From the NCBI GenBank assembly GCA_958453575.1, contig CAUDYH010000043.1, forward strand, positions 1-8,464: a DNA stretch of 8,464 nucleotides, given 5' to 3'. Source of the DNA: an uncultured Collinsella sp. (GTDB taxonomy: Bacteria > Actinomycetota > Coriobacteriia > Coriobacteriales > Coriobacteriaceae). The number at the start of each line of letters is the position of its first letter. Position 1 is the stretch's first letter. A program made the position numbers and the translations under genes. The notes under the pieces are model-generated. The model saw only the letters and a list, made by a program, of their open reading frames with translations. It did no database searches and had not been told where the DNA came from. Below are positions 1 to 5,321 of the stretch, piece after piece.

Positions 1-546
1 GAAGTGGCTGGCGAGAAATGTGTCCACATCAACCTTGAGGATGGTGTCGACGGTGCTGTCGGCGATGGTTCGCATGATGTCGATCTTGTCGCCATCGCGC
101 ACGATATCGCAGAAGCGCCGCGTGTGCTCATCGAGCTGCGCGGGTAGGCGGAAATCGCTGTGATAGGCAATGCTTGCGCGGATGAGCTCATCTTCTGCCG
201 GGTTGTCGATAAAGTCGCGGATGCTTGTTGTCGCGGGCGCATCTGCAGGTGTTTTGCCAAAGAGGACCTCGACGCCCAACGCCGCATGGCTCATGCTTTC
301 GGCATCCTTAAACGTATCCCAGCGTCGCAGCTGCTCAAAGCGGCCCATATCGTGTAGCAGGCCGCAAAGCCACGCCAGGTCAATGTCCTGCGGTGACCAG
401 CCCTGCTCGCGCGCCACGGCATCGCATGCCTCGGCAACGTGGTACGTATGCTCGATTTTGAGCGCGATACGTGGATTGGCGGCATCGTAGGCATCGGTGT
501 AGGTCTTGAAGGCCGCGGCAGCCCGCGTTCGACCGATAGCTGTCAT
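1..546 (-). CDS. HD-domain phosphohydrolase, C-terminus cut by window edge
   Basis: I translated this from the ATG at 546 (minus strand); the frame stays open to base 1, giving 182 residues. The metal-binding HD pattern is visible: H33 and H36 in IEHTYHVAEA, the H65-D66 pair in GLLHDMGRFEQ, H87 in MSHAALG, H129 in AYHSDF and D153 in DGDKID. This spacing is typical of small HD-superfamily metal-dependent phosphohydrolases, which are soluble and act on nucleotides or other phosphate esters. The true substrate cannot be read from the sequence. A good ribosome binding site, AGGAAG at 557-552, lies five bases before the ATG and fixes the start. The gene is divergent from azlC and shares a 137-base intergenic region with it. 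The last catalytic-domain helices and the C-terminus are outside the window. The family call is secure; the function is unknown. Confidence 0.85.
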   Translation of the reverse strand, partial: MTAIGRTRAAAAFKTYTDAYDAANPRIALKIEHTYHVAEACDAVAREQGWSPQDIDLAWLCGLLHDMGRFEQLRRWDTFKDAESMSHAALGVEVLFGKTPADAPATTSIRDFIDNPAEDELIRASIAYHSDFRLPAQLDEHTRRFCDIVRDGDKIDIMRTIADSTVDTILKVDVDTFLASHF

Positions 547-683
547 AATGACTTCCTAAAAAGTTATGTCTTTCTGTGTCTTTCGATCCGGTGGCAATTG
601 TAGGTGAACTCGGTTGCTGCAGGGCGATGATTCTACCATGTCGTTGCATGCGGCTCGGAAAGCTTGTCGGGATGAGGAACGCT
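547..683. other. Divergent intergenic region between the HD gene and azlC
   Basis: This stretch must hold the promoters of both the minus-strand HD gene and the plus-strand azlCD pair. The only box I would point to is TACAAT on the minus strand (602-597), a fair -10 hexamer about 50 bases before the HD start, but I see no good -35 hexamer 16-18 bases from it. I see no convincing promoter for azlC and no clear palindrome. An open frame in phase with azlC extends back to 576, but it lacks a ribosome binding site and membrane-protein character before 672-684, so I treat it as non-coding. Confidence 0.4.
552..557 (-). promoter_or_regulatory. Ribosome binding site of the HD-domain gene
   Basis: AGGAAG on the minus strand, five bases before the ATG at 546. 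It supports that start, since nothing comparable precedes other candidates in this frame. Confidence 0.75.
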
Positions 684-1376
684 ATGGTGCTCAAGATCGT
701 TAAAACCGTCTGGCCGGTGATGCTTACCTATGTTGCGATAGCCGCGCCGTGCGGAATGATTATGGCGCAGACGGGAATGGAACCCTGGATGGTTTTTGCT
801 CTGAGCAGCACGTTCGTGACGGGCAGCGGGCAGTTTATGATCTGCAATCTGTGGCTGGCAGGTGTGCCTGCAGCGTCGATCGTCGCGAGCGTCGCCGCAA
901 TCTCATCGCGCTTTGCGCTTTACTCGGCATCAATCGCACCGCATCTGAGGGGTGCCTCAAAGCGTCAGACGCTGGCTGTTGCCGCTACACTTACCGAGGA
1001 GGCATATGGCATCTCGCTTGCCAAGTTGGTTAAAGGGGAGGATTGGGGTCCGCTCGAGTCCTTTGTGCTCAACGTGATCCTCATCGCAACATGGGGCGTT
1101 TCGTGTACGACGGGCGCCATCGTCGGTGCCGTTGTCGATGTTCCCACCGCTATTGCGGGTTTTGTCTGCACATCGCTCTTTATCTGCCTGCTCTTTTCGC
1201 AGCGACTGTCGAGCGGCAATGTCGTAGCCGCCAGTTTGGCTGCGGTGTCCGTCGCCATATGCAAGCTCTTGGGGTGGACGAATATCGCCGTGCCGGTAAG
1301 CGCGCTCGTCGGCGTTGTCGCGGCGCTTGCGTGCGATGCTCTCGCCGAAGGAAGGGGCGCTTGCGATGCCCGTTAA
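684..1376 (+). CDS. azlC: AzlC family branched-chain amino acid exporter, large subunit
   Basis: A 230-residue polytopic membrane protein of the AzlC/YgaZ family. Together with AzlD it exports branched-chain amino acids or similar compounds; the exact substrate is inferred from the family. Family signatures are visible: a hydrophobic start with AAPCGMIMAQTG (about residues 20-31), FVTGSGQFM (44-52) matching the usual YAGSAQF-like motif, SRFALYSASIAPHLR in the second helical pair, and TEEAYGI matching the TDE-type motif of the family. The ATG at 684 is chosen because GAGGAA (674-679) lies four bases upstream and the resulting length fits the family. An ATG at 672 (four residues longer) is possible. 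The in-frame ATG at 576 would add 36 residues with no family likeness. The 3' end overlaps azlD by 11 bases, which suggests translational coupling. Confidence 0.87.
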   Translation: MVLKIVKTVWPVMLTYVAIAAPCGMIMAQTGMEPWMVFALSSTFVTGSGQFMICNLWLAGVPAASIVASVAAISSRFALYSASIAPHLRGASKRQTLAVAATLTEEAYGISLAKLVKGEDWGPLESFVLNVILIATWGVSCTTGAIVGAVVDVPTAIAGFVCTSLFICLLFSQRLSSGNVVAASLAAVSVAICKLLGWTNIAVPVSALVGVVAALACDALAEGRGACDAR

Positions 1377-1689
1377 TGAGTTTTTGGTCCTGTGGCTGTC
1401 GTCATGGGCGGCTATCGCATTTTTCCGCATTGCCCCGGCGTTTGCTTTGCGCGGGAGAACGCTGTCGCCCCGCGTTACCGAGGCCTTGGGTTATATCCCG
1501 CCCGCCGCCTTCGCGGCACTGGTTGCTAACGATTTGATAAGCCCTAGCGCTTTTGACGCCGGCTTGTGGCAGGGCTTGATTCCCTGGATTGCGGCTGCCG
1601 GCGTCGTGGCGGTGGCAATCAAGACAAAGTCGATGCTATGGTGCTGTGTTTCGGGCATCGTGCTCTATATCGTTTTGAGCCTCGTATAA
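1366..1689 (+). CDS. azlD: AzlD family branched-chain amino acid exporter, small subunit
   Basis: A 107-residue membrane protein with about four hydrophobic segments, the usual size for AzlD/YgaH. It is the obligate partner of AzlC in the inner membrane. The family pattern is visible as FFRIAPAFAL near the N-terminus and LGYIPPAAFAALVAND in the middle, matching the usual R..P and ylP.avlaAL motifs. The start is the ATG at 1366, eight bases after an AAGGAAGGGG ribosome binding site (about 1348-1357) that lies inside the end of azlC. An upstream in-frame start at 1315 would fall deeper in azlC and add a hydrophilic arginine-rich tail unlike the family. The 11-base overlap with azlC indicates one transcript and coupled translation. 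Confidence 0.85.
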   Translation: MPVNEFLVLWLSSWAAIAFFRIAPAFALRGRTLSPRVTEALGYIPPAAFAALVANDLISPSAFDAGLWQGLIPWIAAAGVVAVAIKTKSMLWCCVSGIVLYIVLSLV

Positions 1690-1829
1690 GAGCAGGACGC
1701 GTTTTCATTCCGGCCAACGAATCCAATTTCTCACCGAGGCGGTCTGCTTCTTCTGGTACCATGGTCAAACTTTACTGTAGCAAAGCGTGACGTGGGCTTT
1801 TGTACCCCGTCAGCGGAAATGGGGGTTTC
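1690..1829. other. Intergenic region azlD-kdgT
   Basis: A 140-base gap between two same-strand genes. I see no strong GC hairpin with a T-run to end the azlCD transcript. The main structure is the imperfect palindrome at 1764-1791, listed separately. An open frame with a TTG at 1800 continues into kdgT but has no ribosome binding site. No reliable -35/-10 pair was found. Confidence 0.4.
1764..1791. repeat. Imperfect palindrome upstream of kdgT, candidate operator
   Basis: A 28-base dyad with the form GTCA-nn-CTTT-n-CT-nn-AG-n-AAAG-nn-TGAC. Ten of fourteen base pairs are symmetric around 1777/1778. It lies 38 bases before the kdgT ATG, with no downstream T-run, so it looks more like a binding site for a dimeric regulator than a terminator. 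KDG permeases are commonly under KdgR-type control in other bacteria, but I cannot match this dyad to a specific family. Confidence 0.45.
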
Positions 1830-2852
1830 ATGGCACAGGAAGCGACCGCCAACGAGCAAAAGAAATTCAAGGTCCCGCGCATCCCGGGCGACATCATGAT
1901 CTATCCGATGATCGTCGGTCTTTTGCTCAACACCTTCTGCCCGCAGGTTTTTGAGATCGGCGGCTTCTTTACGGCTGCCTGCCGCGGTGGCTCCAATGCC
2001 ATCGTCGCCGCGATCCTGCTGTTTGTGGGCGCCGGCATCAGCTTTAAGTCCACGCCGGGTGCCATCAAGACCGGTATCGTCGTGCTGATCCCCAAGCTGG
2101 TCGTCGCAGCGGCTCTCGGCCTGGGCGTGGCATATTTCTTTAACGACAACTTCCTGGGTCTGAGCTCCGTGTCTATCATCGGCGGCATCACGTTTTGCAA
2201 CATGGCGCTCTATACGGGCATCATGGGCGAGTTCGGTGATGAGTCTGAGCAGGGCGCCGTCGGTATCCTGTTCTTTACGGCTGGCCCCGCCGTCACGATG
2301 ATCATCCTCGGTGTTTCCGGCCTCGCCAACATTCCCATTGGCACCATTATCGGCTCCATCTTGCCACTCGTTATTGGCATGGTTCTGGGCAACCTGTTCC
2401 CGTTTATCAAGAACCTGCTGGTTCCCGGTGCCAATCCCGCGATTGCCGTCATCGGATTTCAGCTCGGTGCGTCCATGAGCCTGTCGAGCTTTATCACCGG
2501 CGGTATTTCCGGCATCTTGCTGGGCCTTGTCACGCTGTTTGTCGTCGGTCCCATCACCTTTGCGTTCGAGCGTCTGTGCGGCGGCAATGGCAAGGCCGCT
2601 GTGGCTTGCTCCACCATTGCCGGCACGGCTATGACCACACCGGTTGCCCTCGCCGAGGTCGCACCGCGCTACGCCGAGCTTGCGCCCATCGCGTACGCTC
2701 AGATCGCCACCGCCGTTATCATCACGGCGATCATGGCTCCGATTCTGACTGGCTGGGTCGACAAGAAGTTCTGCCAAGGCAAGGAGGATCTGTCGCCTGT
2801 CGGTGTCGAGGCCATAGAGGAGGCCGTCGCGACTGACATCGATGGCGAGTAG
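1830..2852 (+). CDS. kdgT: 2-keto-3-deoxygluconate permease (KdgT family)
   Basis: A 340-residue integral membrane protein matching the KdgT family (TC 2.A.10), which imports 2-keto-3-deoxygluconate, a product of pectin and uronate breakdown, by cation symport. Family-like blocks are KVPRIPGDIMIYPMIVG at the N-terminus (about 14-30), LYTGIMGEFGDESEQGA (127-143), TMIILGVSGLANIP after it, GTAMTTPVALAEVAP (265-279), and the last helix ATAVIITAIMAPILTGW. About ten hydrophobic segments are visible. The ATG at 1830 is preferred: a G-rich GGGGGT stretch (1821-1826) lies just upstream and the N-terminus then fits the family. A TTG at 1800 would add ten residues without a ribosome binding site. No KDG kinase, aldolase or uronate isomerase gene is adjacent, so the substrate rests on family membership only. 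The C-terminal tail is acidic. Confidence 0.85.
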   Translation: MAQEATANEQKKFKVPRIPGDIMIYPMIVGLLLNTFCPQVFEIGGFFTAACRGGSNAIVAAILLFVGAGISFKSTPGAIKTGIVVLIPKLVVAAALGLGVAYFFNDNFLGLSSVSIIGGITFCNMALYTGIMGEFGDESEQGAVGILFFTAGPAVTMIILGVSGLANIPIGTIIGSILPLVIGMVLGNLFPFIKNLLVPGANPAIAVIGFQLGASMSLSSFITGGISGILLGLVTLFVVGPITFAFERLCGGNGKAAVACSTIAGTAMTTPVALAEVAPRYAELAPIAYAQIATAVIITAIMAPILTGWVDKKFCQGKEDLSPVGVEAIEEAVATDIDGE

Positions 2853-2901
2853 CAATCGATACCCATCAATGATGCCGGCGTGTGCAATTCGCGCCGTATG
2901 G

Positions 2902-2941
2902 GCGCCCGAACAGAAACTGTTTTGCAGTGATGTTCGGGCGC
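2902..2941 (+). terminator. Large hairpin after kdgT, probable terminator
   Basis: Arms GCGCCCGAACA (2902-2912) and TGTTCGGGCGC (2931-2941) pair perfectly over 11 bases. An inner ACTG/CAGT pair (2916-2919 with 2925-2928) extends the stem around a TTTTG loop. It starts 50 bases after the kdgT stop. The following TCTGCTATTAT is only moderately T-rich, so it is an imperfect intrinsic terminator. It may also act in both directions or protect the 3' end. Confidence 0.55.
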
Positions 2942-2943
2942 TC

Positions 2944-2952
2944 TGCTATTAT
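2944..2952 (+). promoter_or_regulatory. Candidate extended -10 promoter of the GGDEF gene
   Basis: TGCTATTAT fits the extended -10 form TGnTATnnT. A weak TTGCAG (2922-2927) lies 19 bases upstream, a poor and slightly distant -35. Transcription would start near 2959, giving a leader of about 75 bases. The call is by eye only. Confidence 0.35.
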
Positions 2953-2979
2953 CCCCTTTACCCCTGTGGAGTAAAGGGG
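2953..2979. repeat. Inverted repeat at the predicted GGDEF transcript start
   Basis: CCCCTTTAC (2953-2961) and GTAAAGGGG (2971-2979) are perfect nine-base inverted arms around a nine-base spacer. The repeat begins directly after the candidate -10 box, so it overlaps the predicted start site. That suits an operator. The alternative is a second terminator hairpin, since TGTTTATT follows it, but this T-stretch is weak. Confidence 0.5.
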
Positions 2980-3033
2980 TGTTTATTGCCCTGATTCGAA
3001 TTGGGCGATTCTGACCACTTGGGTATTGAAGGG

Positions 3034-4185
3034 ATGGCGCTAGTGGTTAAGGCACTCAAGATTGAGATATTCGTGCTATGCATGATTGTTCTTATCGGGC
3101 TTGCCGTGCGAAGTCGTCGCTCCTTGTTCTCGAGCACCCAGCAGCTATTGTTTAGCATGCTTGGCTACACCTCTGCCGCGTACATATTATTCGATATGAT
3201 CTGGACGCTTTCGGACGGTGTGGACGGCACGTTGGGCATTGCTGCCAACTGGATTTCCAACGCGGTTTCGTTTTCGCTCTTTGCTATCGCGTGTCTCATT
3301 TGGTTTATCTATTCCGAGACGGTGCAGGGTTCTCGCCTTTTGACCTCGCGCTATAGGGTGGTGCTTGTAGCGTTGCCTACGGCTCTGGTGGTCGTGCTGG
3401 CGTTTACCAGTTACTGGACGCACGCCCTGTTCTATATCGATTCGCAGGGCGTGTATCGTCGCGGCTTTGCCTATATGATCCAGCCCATCGTCAGCTACTG
3501 TTACGTTATACATACGTCCCTACATGCGTTTGTGCAATCTCGCAGGGTCGAGAGCCTGCAGACGAAGGCCATCTATCGAACCTTGGCATTTTTCGCCATT
3601 CCGGCCCTGGTGGGCGGTACCTTTCAGGTCGTATACTCGGTGCCCGGCCTTTGTGTCGGCATAATGATTAGCATGTTGCTGCTCTACATCATCTACCAGG
3701 AGCAGCTCATCTCGACCGACCCGTTGACTGGACTTAACAATCGCAACCGTTTTGAGACCTATATGCTGTCGCTCTTCTCAAATGTGGATCAGGCCGAAGA
3801 TGTATATCTGCTTATGATGGACGCCGACGGCTTTAAGCAGATTAACGATCGCTATGGACATGTGGAGGGCGACCATGCTCTTCAGGTTGTTGCGACGGCG
3901 CTCAAGGATGTCTGTTCGCCGGCTGGTGGCTTTATCGCACGTTATGGTGGCGATGAGTTCGTGGTGCTCCAAAAGGCAGCGGCGGAACAGGACATCATGC
4001 GTCTGTGCGCGGCAATCAACGATGAACTCGCACGCGCCGAGGTGCCGTATCTGTTGCGGATGTCCATCGGCTATGCACGGGTCGGTGATGGTGTCGATAC
4101 CTGGCAAGATTTGCTTCGCGCCGCCGACGCGGAGCTCTACCGCGTAAAGTACGAGAAGAAGAAAGCTGGCGTCCAGATACGCTAG
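3034..4185 (+). CDS. Seven-helix membrane diguanylate cyclase (GGDEF domain)
   Basis: A 383-residue protein predicted to make cyclic di-GMP from two GTP. The N-terminal half has about seven hydrophobic segments, for example IFVLCMIVLIGLAV, FSLFAIACLIWFIY and IMISMLLLYIIY, resembling a seven-helix sensor module of unknown ligand. The GGDEF domain follows from about residue 226: DPLTGLNNR (229-237), metal-binding D263 in MMDADGFKQIND, the intact catalytic motif YGGDEF (GGDEF at 305-309), and the SIGYA strand. The product-inhibition site RxxD is absent: the equivalent positions before FIARYGGDEF read PAGG. No EAL or HD-GYP domain is present. The start is uncertain: the ATG at 3034 is used, but GAAGGG directly abuts it, so a GTG at 3043 is possible, and TTG codons at 3001 and 3019 also lie in frame. 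The gene appears monocistronic and looks less GC-rich than purL. Confidence 0.88.
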   Translation: MALVVKALKIEIFVLCMIVLIGLAVRSRRSLFSSTQQLLFSMLGYTSAAYILFDMIWTLSDGVDGTLGIAANWISNAVSFSLFAIACLIWFIYSETVQGSRLLTSRYRVVLVALPTALVVVLAFTSYWTHALFYIDSQGVYRRGFAYMIQPIVSYCYVIHTSLHAFVQSRRVESLQTKAIYRTLAFFAIPALVGGTFQVVYSVPGLCVGIMISMLLLYIIYQEQLISTDPLTGLNNRNRFETYMLSLFSNVDQAEDVYLLMMDADGFKQINDRYGHVEGDHALQVVATALKDVCSPAGGFIARYGGDEFVVLQKAAAEQDIMRLCAAINDELARAEVPYLLRMSIGYARVGDGVDTWQDLLRAADAELYRVKYEKKKAGVQIR

Positions 4186-4286
4186 AAATAGGGGCGCACG
4201 CTTGCGTGCATGGTGGCCCTTGGCTCTCCGATGTATTCCATTAAACTAAAGTATGTGAATCCCCTCTGCTAAATAAGGGCAGTTCG
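4186..4286. other. Convergent intergenic region, GGDEF gene and DMT gene
   Basis: This 101-base gap separates two genes that point at each other. It holds a small dyad, GCACG-CTTG-CGTGC (4196-4209), 10 bases after the GGDEF stop, but without a T-run. An AGGCCT-TTTT-AGGCCT dyad (4289-4304) lies across the last codons of the DMT gene. Neither is a canonical terminator. I see no gene or promoter here. Confidence 0.4.
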
Positions 4287-5222
4287 CTAGGCCTTTTTAG
4301 GCCTGTTGACGATGATGATGCCGCCGCAGACCAACAGCAGGGCAACTATAACGGTAACGGGGCTCGTGCCGGCGCCCTCGCCGAGCAGCAGCGCACTCAG
4401 CAGCACACCAAAGACGGGGTTCATAAACCCAAAGACCGAGACGCGGCTGACGGGGTTGACGGCAAGCAGGCGCGACCATAGCGAGTACGCGATGGCGGAG
4501 ATGAGTGCCATATAGATAATGAGCGCGATGGCGGGGATGATCGCGGTGGGGGAGAGCGCGCCGCCCATCAAAAACCCGATGGCGGTGAGGACCAGGCCGC
4601 CGACCAAGAACTGCCACCCGGCAAGCAAGACACCGTCGTGCTCGCGCGAGAAGATGCCGATCAGGCAGGTCGACAGGGCACCCGCGACGGTGGAGGCCAG
4701 GATAAAGCCCTCGCCGTCGAGCGTAAAGCCAAAGGTGCCGTCCGCGCCCGAAAGGTTGACGAGCGCGACGCCGGCAAAGCCCAGTACACAGCCGAGCACC
4801 TTGGCCGCATCGAGCTTTTCGGTGCGAAACGCCAGGGCGGCAAAGAGGATTGCGAGGAAGTTGGCGCTGGCCTCGATGATGGAGCTCGACATGGCACTGG
4901 CGCGCGAGAGTCCCAGGTAGAAAAAGAAGTACTGCCCGATAGTCTGGAAGAGTGACAGGATGCAGATGGGCTTGATATCGCGTACCTGTGGGACGAGCGG
5001 GCGGCGCTGAGCTGTGCTCATACCGACGATAACCAGGATGCCGGCAAGCGTGAAGCGCAAACCTGCAAAGAGTAGCTGCGAGGCGCTATCGTGCGCCGGG
5101 ATCCCAAAGAGTGCGTAGCCGATCTTGATGCAGGGAAAGGCCGATCCCCAGAGTACACAGCAAACAAGACAGCCCAGGATGAGTCCGGGCAGGGTGGCGA
5201 GATACGGCTTGCGGCTTTCCAT
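4287..5222 (-). CDS. EamA/DMT-superfamily transporter
   Basis: A 311-residue, roughly ten-helix membrane protein with two tandem EamA repeats (about 12-145 and 165-305), the layout of drug/metabolite transporters of the RhaT/YdcZ-like group. Signatures are LWGSAFPCIKIGY in helix 1 (24-36), FAGLRFTLAG in helix 2, SSSIIEASANFLAILFA in helix 4, and the second-repeat end FGFMNPVFGVLLSALLLGE. Such proteins usually export amino acids or small metabolites; the substrate is unknown. The ATG at 5222 is chosen because AGGAAGGA (5234-5227) lies four bases upstream. An in-frame start at 5264 would lie inside the purL terminator region and add a tail unlike the family. It lies downstream of purL on the same strand, 99 bases away, with a strong terminator in between, so it is not simply co-expressed with purL. 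Confidence 0.85.
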   Translation of the reverse strand: MESRKPYLATLPGLILGCLVCCVLWGSAFPCIKIGYALFGIPAHDSASQLLFAGLRFTLAGILVIVGMSTAQRRPLVPQVRDIKPICILSLFQTIGQYFFFYLGLSRASAMSSSIIEASANFLAILFAALAFRTEKLDAAKVLGCVLGFAGVALVNLSGADGTFGFTLDGEGFILASTVAGALSTCLIGIFSREHDGVLLAGWQFLVGGLVLTAIGFLMGGALSPTAIIPAIALIIYMALISAIAYSLWSRLLAVNPVSRVSVFGFMNPVFGVLLSALLLGEGAGTSPVTVIVALLLVCGGIIIVNRPKKA

Positions 5223-5226
5223 GATG

Positions 5227-5234
5227 TCCTTCCT
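5227..5234 (-). promoter_or_regulatory. Ribosome binding site of the DMT transporter gene
   Basis: AGGAAGGA on the minus strand, four bases before the ATG at 5222. It decides the start. It begins only 13 bases after the T-run of the purL terminator. Confidence 0.8.
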
Positions 5235-5247
5235 ACATGCGCGAAGC

Positions 5248-5283
5248 AAAAAAGAACCCGCCACCGGATGTGTCGGTGGCGGG
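5248..5283 (-). terminator. Rho-independent terminator of purL
   Basis: On the minus strand, CCCGCCACCG (5283-5274) pairs perfectly with CGGTGGCGGG (5266-5257) around a seven-base loop, then TTC and a run of six T (5253-5248). This is a textbook intrinsic terminator 38 bases after the purL stop codon. Confidence 0.92.
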
Positions 5284-5321
5284 TGTTGTTACCCGAGGGG
5301 ATTGTACCCGATGGGAAAGGT

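Noticed and set aside
576..683. N-terminal extension of azlC from the ATG at 576
   Set aside because: The added 36 residues do not look like the AzlC family and no ribosome binding site precedes 576. GAGGAA directly before 684 marks the better start.
957..1537. Open frames of 157 and 164 codons overlapping azlC/azlD in other frames
   Set aside because: They are rich in R, H and C or in D, R and T, lack family motifs, and lie across two recognised genes.
1731..2855. A 374-codon minus-strand open frame antisense to kdgT
   Set aside because: The translation is a D/R/G/A-rich hydrophilic string without any motif, while the plus strand encodes a clear ten-helix permease.
4186..4286. Possible intrinsic terminator from the GCACG-CTTG-CGTGC dyad
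   Set aside because: The stem is only five bases long and is followed by ATGGTGGCCC with no T-run, so I kept it as a remark only.
4519..4955. Plus-strand open frames opposite the DMT transporter gene
   Set aside because: They are P/S/K/R-rich or G/R/A-rich complement reads of a membrane protein gene, with no recognisable domain or start signal.
5223..5264. Longer DMT start at 5264
   Set aside because: It would place the first codons in the terminator T-run region and skip the strong AGGAAGGA ribosome binding site in front of 5222.
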